Made by a program: the position numbers and the translations under genes. A DNA stretch of 8,228 bases, taken from Balneolaceae bacterium. GTDB lineage: Bacteria > Bacteroidota > Rhodothermia > Balneolales > Balneolaceae. The stretch covers positions 1-8,228 of the forward strand of contig SKRK01000257.1 of the NCBI GenBank assembly GCA_007118525.1. Reading direction: 5' to 3'. Each line of letters begins with the position of its first letter. Within the stretch, counting starts at the first letter, position 1. Below the pieces are notes generated by a model that was not told where the DNA came from, searched no databases, and was given only the letters and a program-made list of their open reading frames with translations. Below, one piece after another: positions 1 to 5,805 of the stretch.

Positions 1-246
1 AAATATAAAGAGTACTCAATAGGCAGAATTGTTGTGAATCCCGCATTCCGGGGGCGCGGACTTGGAAAAGAGATTGTTCTTAAATCACTCGAGCTTTTAA
101 AACAGAGGCAAATTTCTGTAGTCCGAATTGAAGCACAAGCCCATCTCAGAAAATTTTATCATGATCTGGGATTTAAAGATGATGGCGAGATCTATGAACT
201 GGATGGGATTCTGCATATTGAAATGCTGAACCGGTTAATCCCCTGA
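1..246 (+). CDS. ElaA-like GNAT N-acetyltransferase, 3' part only
   Basis: The reading frame is open from the first base and ends at the TGA at 244-246, so 81 C-terminal residues are visible and the start lies outside the window. The visible part begins in the acetyl-CoA-binding core. IGRIVVNPAFRGRGLGKEI is the GNAT motif A (beta4 followed by the R/Q-x-x-G-x-G/A pyrophosphate loop, here RGRGLG). It is followed by RIEAQAHLRKFYHDLGF and DGILHIEM, which closely resemble the AQAHLQ-FY-FGF and EDGIPHI-M blocks of ElaA. GNAT enzymes move an acetyl group from acetyl-CoA to an amine; the substrate of ElaA-type members is not settled. The protein should be cytosolic. Its 3' end overlaps the convergent kinase gene by 12 bp. 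The family is fairly sure; the substrate cannot be told. A GTG at 34-36 is only an internal Val codon, not a likely start. Confidence 0.85.
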   Translation, partial: KYKEYSIGRIVVNPAFRGRGLGKEIVLKSLELLKQRQISVVRIEAQAHLRKFYHDLGFKDDGEIYELDGILHIEMLNRLIP

Positions 247-2208
247 CTCTCGAATTTTCTTTAACTCCTCAATTGATTTCCGGCTGAGTTGCCAAAGTTT
301 ATCAATCATCTTCTTAAGCTTCTCTGTATCGGGCGAATCCAGTTTACCCTCCTGTTCAATAATACCTGCAAGATCAAAGGCTTCTTTAACCCCTACGTAA
401 TTAAAGGTTGGCTTCAGTGTATGGGAGCTCATGCCCATCTGTTTAAAATCCTTATTTTTAAAATGCTGCTCCAGTTCATCCATCATCAAAGAGGTTTGGC
501 TGATGTAGATATCTATCATTTCAATCAACATCTCAGAGTCACCCCCCGACATTTCTCTCAGGTTATTTAAATCAATCAGTCCGCTTTTATCGGTTTTATC
601 CAAAGATGTAAACAGTGCGCTTTGATTCTTCTTCCTGCCAAGATGTGACTTCACAATTGATAAAAGTTCTCTTCTTGTAAAAGGTTTAGCAATGAAATCG
701 TCCATTCCCGCATCTTTACACTCACTGATATCACGTTCCAGTACAGAAGCCGTAATGGCTACAACGGGAATTCCGCTTTTCCGTTTATCTTCCAGGCTGC
801 GAATTTTTTTGGTTGCTTCAAGTCCTCCAATTCCCGGCATATGAACATCCATCAATATGATCGAATAGTTGTTTTGTTCGATGAGCTTCAGGGCATTTTC
901 ACCGGTTTCAGCTTCATCCACACTACAGCCCAGCTTTGTAAGCATTCCATTTACGATTTTCCGGTTTACAGGATAATCGTCTACCACCAAAACAGAAACA
1001 CCTTTAAAGACGGCCGATTCATTATCAGCGGGGGTTTTTTTATCATCAGATAGCTTCAGCTCCTGAGATTTCTCAGGAAGTTCAAAAGGAATCGTTACCG
1101 TAAATATGGTTCCTTTTTTATCATTCTTTTCAACAGCAAGTTTTCCATCCATTCTTCCCGTTAGCTGATTTACAATAGAGAGCCCAAGACCGGTGCCGCC
1201 ATATTTATATGTTGTGGATTTGGAAGCCTGGTTAAAACTGTCGAAAATGTCATACAACAGATCCTCCGGAATCCCAATGCCGGTATCCTTCACTTTTACC
1301 TCAATTGGGATTCTTCCATCACGAAACTTGAGGGTCCTTACCAAAACGGTTACGCTGCCGTCTTTTGTAAACTTAATGGCGTTGCCTATCAAGTGAATCA
1401 GGATTTGGCTGAAACGCACCATATCTCCAACCAATACTTCAGGCACTTTATCCGATACGATGTGATTAAACTCAAGGTTCTTCTCATCTGCCCGGTCTCT
1501 CAGGGTTTCCATCAACTGAGACAGCTGTTTCCTGATTTTGAATTTGCGCAATTCCAGCGTTAGGGCACCCGATTCTATAAAGTTGAATTCGAGAATATCA
1601 TTGATGATTGCAAGCAGGTTGTCGGATGAGAGAATGATGTCTTCGATATACTCTTTCTGTTCATCGCTTAAATCGGTCTCTTCAAGCAGCTGAGCCATAC
1701 CCATAATAGCGTTCAGCGGCGTTCGCATTTCATGGCTCATATTTGCCAAAAAGCGTTCTTTCATTTTCCTGGATGATTCCACAGTGGCAAGAGCATCCTT
1801 TAGTTCTGTCTCTTTTCGTTTTCTGCCGGTAATATCTCGTAGAATTACCACAAAAGAATCTTTTGGACGCCGATCACTTTCAAGAGGCACAGCTTTCAAC
1901 ATCACCCAAAATGGCACTCCATGCCCGGCTGTGCATAAAAGCTCTTGTTCATATGTAGACCCATTCAGAACGGCCTTTACAATTTCATCGTAGTGATGCT
2001 CTTGTTTGTTTTTTAAAGAGTGAAGTATAGGATCTTTACCAATTACTTCGTCAGGTTTAAAGTGAGTGAGATCGTAGAAGGGATTATTGGCATAGACTAC
2101 CCTGGGATTGCCATCAGCAAACCTGTAAACCACGCAGGCATCGTAGATGTGGTTAACCAGTGAGGCGAGTAATCCAGAATTTGTTTTTAAAAATGAGTTT
2201 CCATCCAT
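235..2208 (-). CDS. Soluble hybrid sensor histidine kinase (PAS-HisKA-HATPase-REC-HPt)
   Basis: This 657-residue kinase has an internal phosphorelay. A PAS domain covers about residues 15-128 and ends in the typical DITGRK. A short helical linker leads to HisKA, with the phosphoacceptor His159 in SHEMRTPLN. The ATPase domain shows the N box (Asn276 in LIGNAIKF), the G1 box DTGIGIP (308-314), the F box near Phe325 and the G2 box GGTGLGLSI (337-345). A receiver domain (about 405-520) has the acidic pair Asp410/Asp411, phosphoacceptor Asp454 in LMDVHMPG, Thr486 and Lys508. A C-terminal HPt domain (about 555-645) carries His596 in SHTLKP. All catalytic residues are present. There is no signal peptide or membrane segment, so it should sense a cytoplasmic cue through PAS. 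No partner response regulator lies nearby, so the final target is unknown. The start is ATG 2206-2208 with only a weak GGAAAA upstream; the stop TAA lies inside the acetyltransferase gene. Confidence 0.95.
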   Translation of the reverse strand: MDGNSFLKTNSGLLASLVNHIYDACVVYRFADGNPRVVYANNPFYDLTHFKPDEVIGKDPILHSLKNKQEHHYDEIVKAVLNGSTYEQELLCTAGHGVPFWVMLKAVPLESDRRPKDSFVVILRDITGRKRKETELKDALATVESSRKMKERFLANMSHEMRTPLNAIMGMAQLLEETDLSDEQKEYIEDIILSSDNLLAIINDILEFNFIESGALTLELRKFKIRKQLSQLMETLRDRADEKNLEFNHIVSDKVPEVLVGDMVRFSQILIHLIGNAIKFTKDGSVTVLVRTLKFRDGRIPIEVKVKDTGIGIPEDLLYDIFDSFNQASKSTTYKYGGTGLGLSIVNQLTGRMDGKLAVEKNDKKGTIFTVTIPFELPEKSQELKLSDDKKTPADNESAVFKGVSVLVVDDYPVNRKIVNGMLTKLGCSVDEAETGENALKLIEQNNYSIILMDVHMPGIGGLEATKKIRSLEDKRKSGIPVVAITASVLERDISECKDAGMDDFIAKPFTRRELLSIVKSHLGRKKNQSALFTSLDKTDKSGLIDLNNLREMSGGDSEMLIEMIDIYISQTSLMMDELEQHFKNKDFKQMGMSSHTLKPTFNYVGVKEAFDLAGIIEQEGKLDSPDTEKLKKMIDKLWQLSRKSIEELKKIRESGD

Positions 2209-2292
2209 TACTGTTTTCCAAAAGTGAGCTTACGCAGTAATTTAATGAATGGACTTGAGCAATTCCTTTCAGCCTTCGTATAAACTATTTTT

Positions 2293-2367
2293 TTAACCGG
2301 TAAATGCAACAATGGCGATCACTACAAGAAGAGCGACCTTAAAGAGTAATGATTTCCAATTTTTCAT
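2293..2367 (-). CDS. Possible 24-residue single-span membrane peptide
   Basis: An ATG at 2365-2367 opens a 24-codon frame ending in TAA at 2293-2295. The product starts MKNWKSLLFK, with three lysines in the first ten residues. An uninterrupted hydrophobic run follows (VALLVVIAIVAF), then Thr-Gly and the stop. A charged amphipathic start plus one short hydrophobic helix is the usual form of bacterial small membrane proteins. It lies 84 bp upstream of the kinase start on the same strand and downstream of the promoter candidate at 2419-2452, so the two could share a transcript. Against it: there is no clear Shine-Dalgarno sequence (the bases before the ATG read GTTCCCTG), and a frame this short can arise by chance. 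I do not recognise a family. An in-frame TGA at 2383-2385 rules out a longer upstream start apart from a few non-ATG codons. Confidence 0.35.
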   Translation of the reverse strand: MKNWKSLLFKVALLVVIAIVAFTG

Positions 2368-2418
2368 CAGGGAACACTTTAATCATTCAGACGTTATTAG
2401 ACAAGTACAATGTAGGTA

Positions 2419-2452
2419 CAAACTTATCATGACAACTTCAAGTTATCCACAA
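2419..2452 (-). promoter_or_regulatory. Candidate Bacteroidota-type promoter for the small peptide and kinase
   Basis: On the minus strand the bases at 2426-2419 read TAAGTTTG, a perfect match to the TAnnTTTG -7 element of Bacteroidota primary-sigma promoters. A TTG at 2452-2450 lies 23 bp upstream, at the long end of the accepted spacing for the -33 element. Transcription would begin near 2412, ahead of the 24-codon frame (ATG at 2367) and the kinase (ATG at 2208). One DnaA box falls within the spacer. The -33 match is short, so the call is tentative. Confidence 0.35.
2443..2451 (+). promoter_or_regulatory. Perfect DnaA box
   Basis: The nine bases read TTATCCACA, identical to the strong DnaA-binding consensus. 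The site is intergenic. It lies inside the spacer of the minus-strand promoter candidate, so DnaA bound here could affect kinase transcription. It is one of four perfect copies in the window; about 0.06 would be expected by chance in 8.2 kb counting both strands and equal base use. Binding itself is inferred. Confidence 0.55.
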
Positions 2453-2563
2453 TTTTTTTTTGAGTCTTTTACAACTTAATGAAACGTGGTATTTCTATAA
2501 ATAAAGAGAATTTTAACGCTGTTTTGTTACAAATTAGCTGCACGTTTCTGAAAATTTCAATAC

Positions 2564-2572
2564 TTATCCACA
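2564..2572 (+). promoter_or_regulatory. Perfect DnaA box
   Basis: This is a second TTATCCACA in the same orientation as the one at 2443-2451, 121 bp away start to start. It sits one base beyond the TGA of the copper ATPase gene, just outside coding sequence. The pair encloses an AT-rich segment, a layout seen in small replication origins and in DnaA-titration sites. Function is not proven by sequence. Confidence 0.55.
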
Positions 2573-2573
2573 A

Positions 2574-4619
2574 TCACCTAATGGATTTGTTCTTAAGACG
2601 GCGCGAGTTACCTACTACATTTATTGAACTTAAAGCCATTGCTATTTCGGCAAGTACCGGATGCATCCATCCAACCATCGCAACCGGGATCATGACAACG
2701 TTGTAGAAAAATGCCCAAAAAAGATTTTGGCGAATTTTTTTAAATGTCTCTTTACTGAGTTTCAGCGCGCGTATAATCGCTTCCGGATTTCCATCAATGA
2801 GTATCATACTCGCCGACTCGATAGCGATATCCGTTCCGGTTCCAAGAGCGATTCCAACATCAGCCTGAGAGAGTGCCGGGGCATCATTAATACCATCACC
2901 AACCATGGCAACCACTTCTCCCTGTTCCTGTAATTTTCTGATGATGTTTGACTTCTCATCAGGCTTTACTCTTGCATATACTCTATCTATACCAATTTCT
3001 TCGGCAATCAGTTCAGCCACTTTCTGTTGATCACCCGTCAGCAATACCGTTTCATATCCCATCTCCTGAATTTTCCTGATTACTGCCGGGCTCTGCTCCT
3101 TGATCGTATCTTTAATTCCACAGATGGCTTTTACCGAATTATCCACAACCATGAATATCGTTGTATGGCCTCCTTCAAGAAGACGCTCAGAGCTTTCACT
3201 TACTTCTGAAGTAATTCCAACAGAGAACTTTTCAAGCAGTTCCATATTACCTGCAAGAATGGTTTCTCCGTTGATGGATGCTTTAACCCCCATACCCGTG
3301 AACGATTCAAAGGCGTTAACCTCAGGTAAGTCTGTACCGCCTGCAAAGTTGATAATCGCCCTGCTTATTGGGTGTTCGGAATTGCCCTCTGCTGCGGCAA
3401 TCTTCTGCTTCAATCCGGCTTCGTCTGCACCATCAAACGTAATCCACTCTACCACTTCCGGCTCTCCTTTGGTAAGCGTTCCGGTTTTATCAAATACAAA
3501 AACCGTAACCTCCTCAAGCCTTTGAATAGATTCGCCCCTTCGAATCAGAATCCCATTTTCGGCACCCATACCCGTTCCTACCATCAATGCCGTTGGTGTA
3601 GCCAATCCCAGGGCGCAGGGACAGGCAATAACCAACACGGCCAGCGCCACAAAAAATGCCTGGCTCAATGGTTCAAGATCCGTAATTATCCATGGTATAA
3701 AGCTATCAGCCCAAACCAAAACGGGGCGCAGTGTTTCGGGAAAGAGCAGCCACACCGTGAACGTACTTACTGCAAGCAGAAGAATAACCGGCACAAATAC
3801 AGCAGTTACCCGGTCGGCGAATTCCTGAATTGGAATTTTGGATCCCTGGGCCTCCTCAACCAGGCTGATCACCCTGTTAAGAAAGGTCTCTTCACCCACA
3901 TCTGTGGCTTTCACCCTTATTGCCCCCTCTGTGTTGATGGTGCCGCCAATCACTTTATCGCCTTTTCCACGCACCACCGGCATCGACTCTCCTGTAACCA
4001 TCGATTCGTCTACCGAGCCTTTTCCGTCAACAACTTCCCCATCGGTGGGGATTTTTTCACCGGGCCGTACCAGCATCACATCACCAGCTCTTAATTGCTG
4101 TATGGAGATCTCAATCTCCTTCCCATTTTTGATAATACGGGCGGTTTTAGCTTCAAGAGTTAACAGCTTGGTGATCGCTTCCGATGCGCGGCCTCGTGCT
4201 TTAGCCTCGATATAGCGCCCGGTTAAGTGAAAGGCCATAATCATGGCTGCGATACCGGCAAAACTGTAAAACTGCGATTCATAAAATCCCAGCTCAAACC
4301 CGAGGGCCATAAAGCCGGTAATTAAAGAAGCTACCGTACCCAGCGCAATGAGTACATCCATATTGGGCGTCAGATTTTTCGACGATTTAATTGCGCTTAG
4401 AAGTGTTTCAAAACCCGGGCTAAAAAGCACAAATCCTGCTCCCGCTACCATGGCCAGTTCCATAATGAGGTGGTCGGTGAGATGCACCCCCAGAACCATA
4501 TCCAGAAACATCCAGACCATAAGCGGAATCGTAACGCTCCAGCTCAGAATCACCTTACGCCGGGCGCTGCTCAACTTCTTCTCTTCCCGTTCTCTCTTTT
4601 GTTCTAACCGGTTACCGGC
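2574..4619 (-). CDS. copA: Copper-exporting P1B-type ATPase, catalytic body (CopA, -1 frame part)
   Basis: This is the membrane and catalytic body of a P1B-type ATPase, which pumps Cu(I) out of the cytoplasm using ATP. Numbered from the TTG at 4574, the 666 residues show actuator motif TGES (194-197), metal-site CPC in the sixth membrane helix (318-320), phosphorylated Asp362 in DKTGTLT, the HP pair of the N domain (401-402), TGD (513-515) and GDGINDAP (559-566). The last two helices carry Tyr624-Asn625 and Met646 with Ser649-Ser650, the pattern of the Cu(I) subgroup. Eight membrane helices can be placed. There is no ATG before the middle of helix 1; the first start codon is TTG. The frame is open back to the A10 run at 4620-4629, and the added 15 codons encode a charged linker ([15 protein letters not shown]) like that normally joining HMA domains to helix 1. 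I therefore infer that it is read by frameshift from the HMA gene, for a total of 829 residues. TTG initiation is the alternative. Confidence 0.9.
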   Translation of the reverse strand, partial: AGNRLEQKREREEKKLSSARRKVILSWSVTIPLMVWMFLDMVLGVHLTDHLIMELAMVAGAGFVLFSPGFETLLSAIKSSKNLTPNMDVLIALGTVASLITGFMALGFELGFYESQFYSFAGIAAMIMAFHLTGRYIEAKARGRASEAITKLLTLEAKTARIIKNGKEIEISIQQLRAGDVMLVRPGEKIPTDGEVVDGKGSVDESMVTGESMPVVRGKGDKVIGGTINTEGAIRVKATDVGEETFLNRVISLVEEAQGSKIPIQEFADRVTAVFVPVILLLAVSTFTVWLLFPETLRPVLVWADSFIPWIITDLEPLSQAFFVALAVLVIACPCALGLATPTALMVGTGMGAENGILIRRGESIQRLEEVTVFVFDKTGTLTKGEPEVVEWITFDGADEAGLKQKIAAAEGNSEHPISRAIINFAGGTDLPEVNAFESFTGMGVKASINGETILAGNMELLEKFSVGITSEVSESSERLLEGGHTTIFMVVDNSVKAICGIKDTIKEQSPAVIRKIQEMGYETVLLTGDQQKVAELIAEEIGIDRVYARVKPDEKSNIIRKLQEQGEVVAMVGDGINDAPALSQADVGIALGTGTDIAIESASMILIDGNPEAIIRALKLSKETFKKIRQNLFWAFFYNVVMIPVAMVGWMHPVLAEIAMALSSINVVGNSRRLKNKSIR
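3139..3147 (+). promoter_or_regulatory. Perfect DnaA box inside copA
   Basis: TTATCCACA occurs within the ATPase coding region, across the Val-Val-Asp-Asn-Ser codons of the N domain. The protein sequence partly explains the bases. It is listed because four perfect copies in one 8-kb window is far above chance. Isolated DnaA boxes inside genes are common and may have no role. Confidence 0.3.
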
Positions 4620-5062
4620 TTTTTTTTTTGATGCAGCACCTCATAGCCGGAATCTTCAATTCTTCCAGTTATCTCATCGATATTGGTCAATGATGAATCA
4701 AACTCCACAAACGCTTTCCCGGCAGGCAGATTTACCGTTGCATTCAAAATACCATTACCACGCTGGATCGCTTTTTCGACCGCGCTTGAGCAACCGGCAC
4801 AGTGCATCCCGCCGATTTCAAGAGTAACAGACTCTTCTCTATTCTCTTCTATATCAAATCCTGCTTTTTTAACCGCTTCCCTAATCTGCTCCATTGGCGG
4901 TTCATTACCTTCATAATGGATCTCGGCCGCTTCTGTTGTAAGCTGTACATTGGCATCTGTGACACCCGTCACGTTTCTCAGGGCTTTTTCCACAGAGTTT
5001 GTACAACCGGAGCAGTGCATGCCGTTGATGAGGAGCCGGATTTTTTTTGCTTTATTGTTCAT
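4604..5062 (-). CDS. copA: Tandem HMA copper-binding protein (zero-frame product of copA, chaperone-like)
   Basis: This 152-residue frame encodes two heavy-metal-associated domains of ferredoxin-like fold. The first is about residues 7-72, with the metal loop GMHCSGC (Cys17, Cys20); the second is about 78-144, with GMHCAGC (Cys88, Cys91) and the common GYEV end. Both Cys pairs are intact, so both domains could bind Cu(I). There is no signal peptide, so the product is cytosolic. It ends in QKKKPVTG and a TAG at 4604-4606, just after the A10 run. The ATPase body continues in the -1 frame. Two HMA domains followed by helix 1 is the standard CopA arrangement, so this is most likely the N-terminus of CopA, also released as a soluble copper chaperone when no shift occurs. 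ATG 5060-5062 has a weak purine-rich AGAAAGAAG upstream. A true separate gene, or a frameshift error in the sequence, is possible. Confidence 0.9.
   Translation of the reverse strand: MNNKAKKIRLLINGMHCSGCTNSVEKALRNVTGVTDANVQLTTEAAEIHYEGNEPPMEQIREAVKKAGFDIEENREESVTLEIGGMHCAGCSSAVEKAIQRGNGILNATVNLPAGKAFVEFDSSLTNIDEITGRIEDSGYEVLHQKKKPVTG
4607..4642 (-). promoter_or_regulatory. Candidate -1 frameshift site in copA (A10 slippery run with SD-like stimulator)
   Basis: Reading the minus strand, codons CAA AAA AAA AAG sit at the end of the HMA frame. They contain A_AAA_AAG (4625-4619) in the correct zero-frame phase, the same heptamer used by E. coli dnaX. GAGGTG at 4642-4637, a full match to part of the anti-SD complement, lies 11 nt upstream of the heptamer. 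Immediately downstream, CCGG-TAA-CCGG (4618-4608) can form a four-pair stem with a three-base loop. A -1 step moves reading into GCC (4619-4617), which is in frame with the ATPase. The zero-frame stop TAG follows at 4606-4604. RNA polymerase slippage adding one A would have the same result. The GAGGTG also encodes the conserved Glu-Val of GYEV, which weakens it as independent evidence. Confidence 0.6.
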
Positions 5063-5098
5063 ATCGCTTCTTTCTGATTGTGAAGTCTGTTAAACTCA

Positions 5099-5126
5099 AA
5101 TAGACAAAAGACTACAGAGGTCTATT
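5099..5126. promoter_or_regulatory. Candidate operator upstream of copA (7-bp inverted repeat)
   Basis: AATAGAC at 5099-5105 and GTCTATT at 5120-5126 form a perfect inverted repeat with a 14-bp spacer. A direct AGAC repeat (5102-5105 and 5109-5112) overlaps it. The element lies 37-64 bp upstream of the HMA/copA start, inside the 138-bp gap that follows the AraC-type regulator gene. It does not look like a terminator because no T tract follows on the minus strand. The position fits an operator, but the link to the neighbouring regulator is inferred. Confidence 0.35.
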
Positions 5127-5200
5127 ATCACTTTAAAAGATAGGCCGGCTGTGTAGAAAGAGTGTAATGACCGGTGAATGAAGATGTGTAAAACTTTTGG

Positions 5201-5764
5201 TTAATACTGGTCAAATGTTTTACGAGAGTAGCTATTTTTCTTCAGGTACTCTGTTACCGTATCCCCTGTAACTTTCTTAAACTGGTTAGACAGGTACTGG
5301 ACACTACTATATTTGAGTTTCCATGCAATCTCGCTCAGTGTCCATTTCCGAAAGCTGAGCAGCTCTTTAACTCTCTCTATCTTCAAGCGGATCAGGTAGG
5401 TTTCAATGGTATCGCCCGTGTGGTCTGAGAAGTTTTTACTCAGGTAGGAGTAGTTGTAATTGGTGTTTTCTGACACAAAAACCGACAATTTCTGAGGGTT
5501 GGACTCTGTCTCCAGATGCTCGATATATTGAATCAGTGACGATTTGACAACATTCACAAGCTCTGTTTCACGATCGAAAATAAGCTCAAACCCCTTATCG
5601 CGAAGCCGCGAATCGAGTTTATTGAGCTCCTCTTCACCGAGTGTTCTTTCCAATTCTGCCCGGCCCAGCTCTATATGAGCATCAGGTATATTTAAGTCAT
5701 TCAATATCCCCGATACAGACTCAATACAACGGGGGCAAACCATATTTTTTATTGAGAGCTTCAT
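5201..5764 (-). CDS. AraC-family regulator with N-terminal HMA-like CxxC domain, likely copper-responsive
   Basis: The 187-residue protein starts MKLSIKNMVCPRC, a shortened HMA-like fold (about residues 1-66) with Cys10 and Cys13 in a CxxC pair that could hold Cu(I). The C-terminal part (about 95-178) is an AraC/XylS DNA-binding domain with two helix-turn-helix units. Its family signature is visible as LSEIAWKLKYSSVQYLSNQF and then KKVTGDTVTEYL. Proteins of this design and length are common in Bacteroidota beside copper ATPases and metal chaperones. This one is followed after 138 bp by the copA unit on the same strand, so it probably controls copper export in place of CueR or CopY. The 41-bp gap from glmS suggests at least partial cotranscription with glmS. 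ATG 5762-5764 has no clear ribosome-binding site. Copper as the ligand is inferred from the CxxC and the neighbours. Confidence 0.88.
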   Translation of the reverse strand: MKLSIKNMVCPRCIESVSGILNDLNIPDAHIELGRAELERTLGEEELNKLDSRLRDKGFELIFDRETELVNVVKSSLIQYIEHLETESNPQKLSVFVSENTNYNYSYLSKNFSDHTGDTIETYLIRLKIERVKELLSFRKWTLSEIAWKLKYSSVQYLSNQFKKVTGDTVTEYLKKNSYSRKTFDQY

Positions 5765-5805
5765 GGATCACATAACAGGTTTAACCCACAGTTGCGTTTC
5801 CGAAG

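Larger units (their letters stand above)
2209..2573. other. 365-bp AT-rich intergenic region with paired DnaA boxes
   Basis: This is the only long gap in the window. It lies between the 3' end of the copper ATPase and the 5' end of the kinase, both on the minus strand. It holds the 24-codon frame, a promoter candidate and two perfect TTATCCACA boxes. Between the boxes is an AT-rich stretch (2452-2563, about 74% AT by hand count) with a T9 run at 2453-2461. An 8-bp inverted repeat also lies there: GAAACGTG at 2481-2488 and CACGTTTC at 2541-2548. No convincing Rho-independent terminator (GC stem plus T tract) follows the ATPase stop on its strand. The part next to the kinase start (2209-2292) shows nothing that I can identify. 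Confidence 0.7.

Noticed and set aside
2551..2560. TGAAAATTTCA palindrome as a terminator for copA
   Set aside because: It is AT-only in the stem centre with a one-base loop and is not followed by a T tract on the minus strand, so it would not form a stable terminator.
3372..4094. Long plus-strand open frame opposite copA, 240 codons
   Set aside because: It lies wholly antisense to well-conserved ATPase motifs, has no family-like sequence, and is rich in residues expected from reading the opposite strand.
2574..4574. Treating copA as a plain pseudogene
   Set aside because: All catalytic motifs and metal sites are intact in both parts, and the only lesion is a frame change exactly at a phased slippery run in a linker. 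Decay would be expected to show other lesions.
5041..5048. Second A run (A8 on the minus strand) near the start of the HMA gene as another frameshift site
   Set aside because: The HMA frame continues correctly through it into the first metal-binding motif, so no shift is needed.
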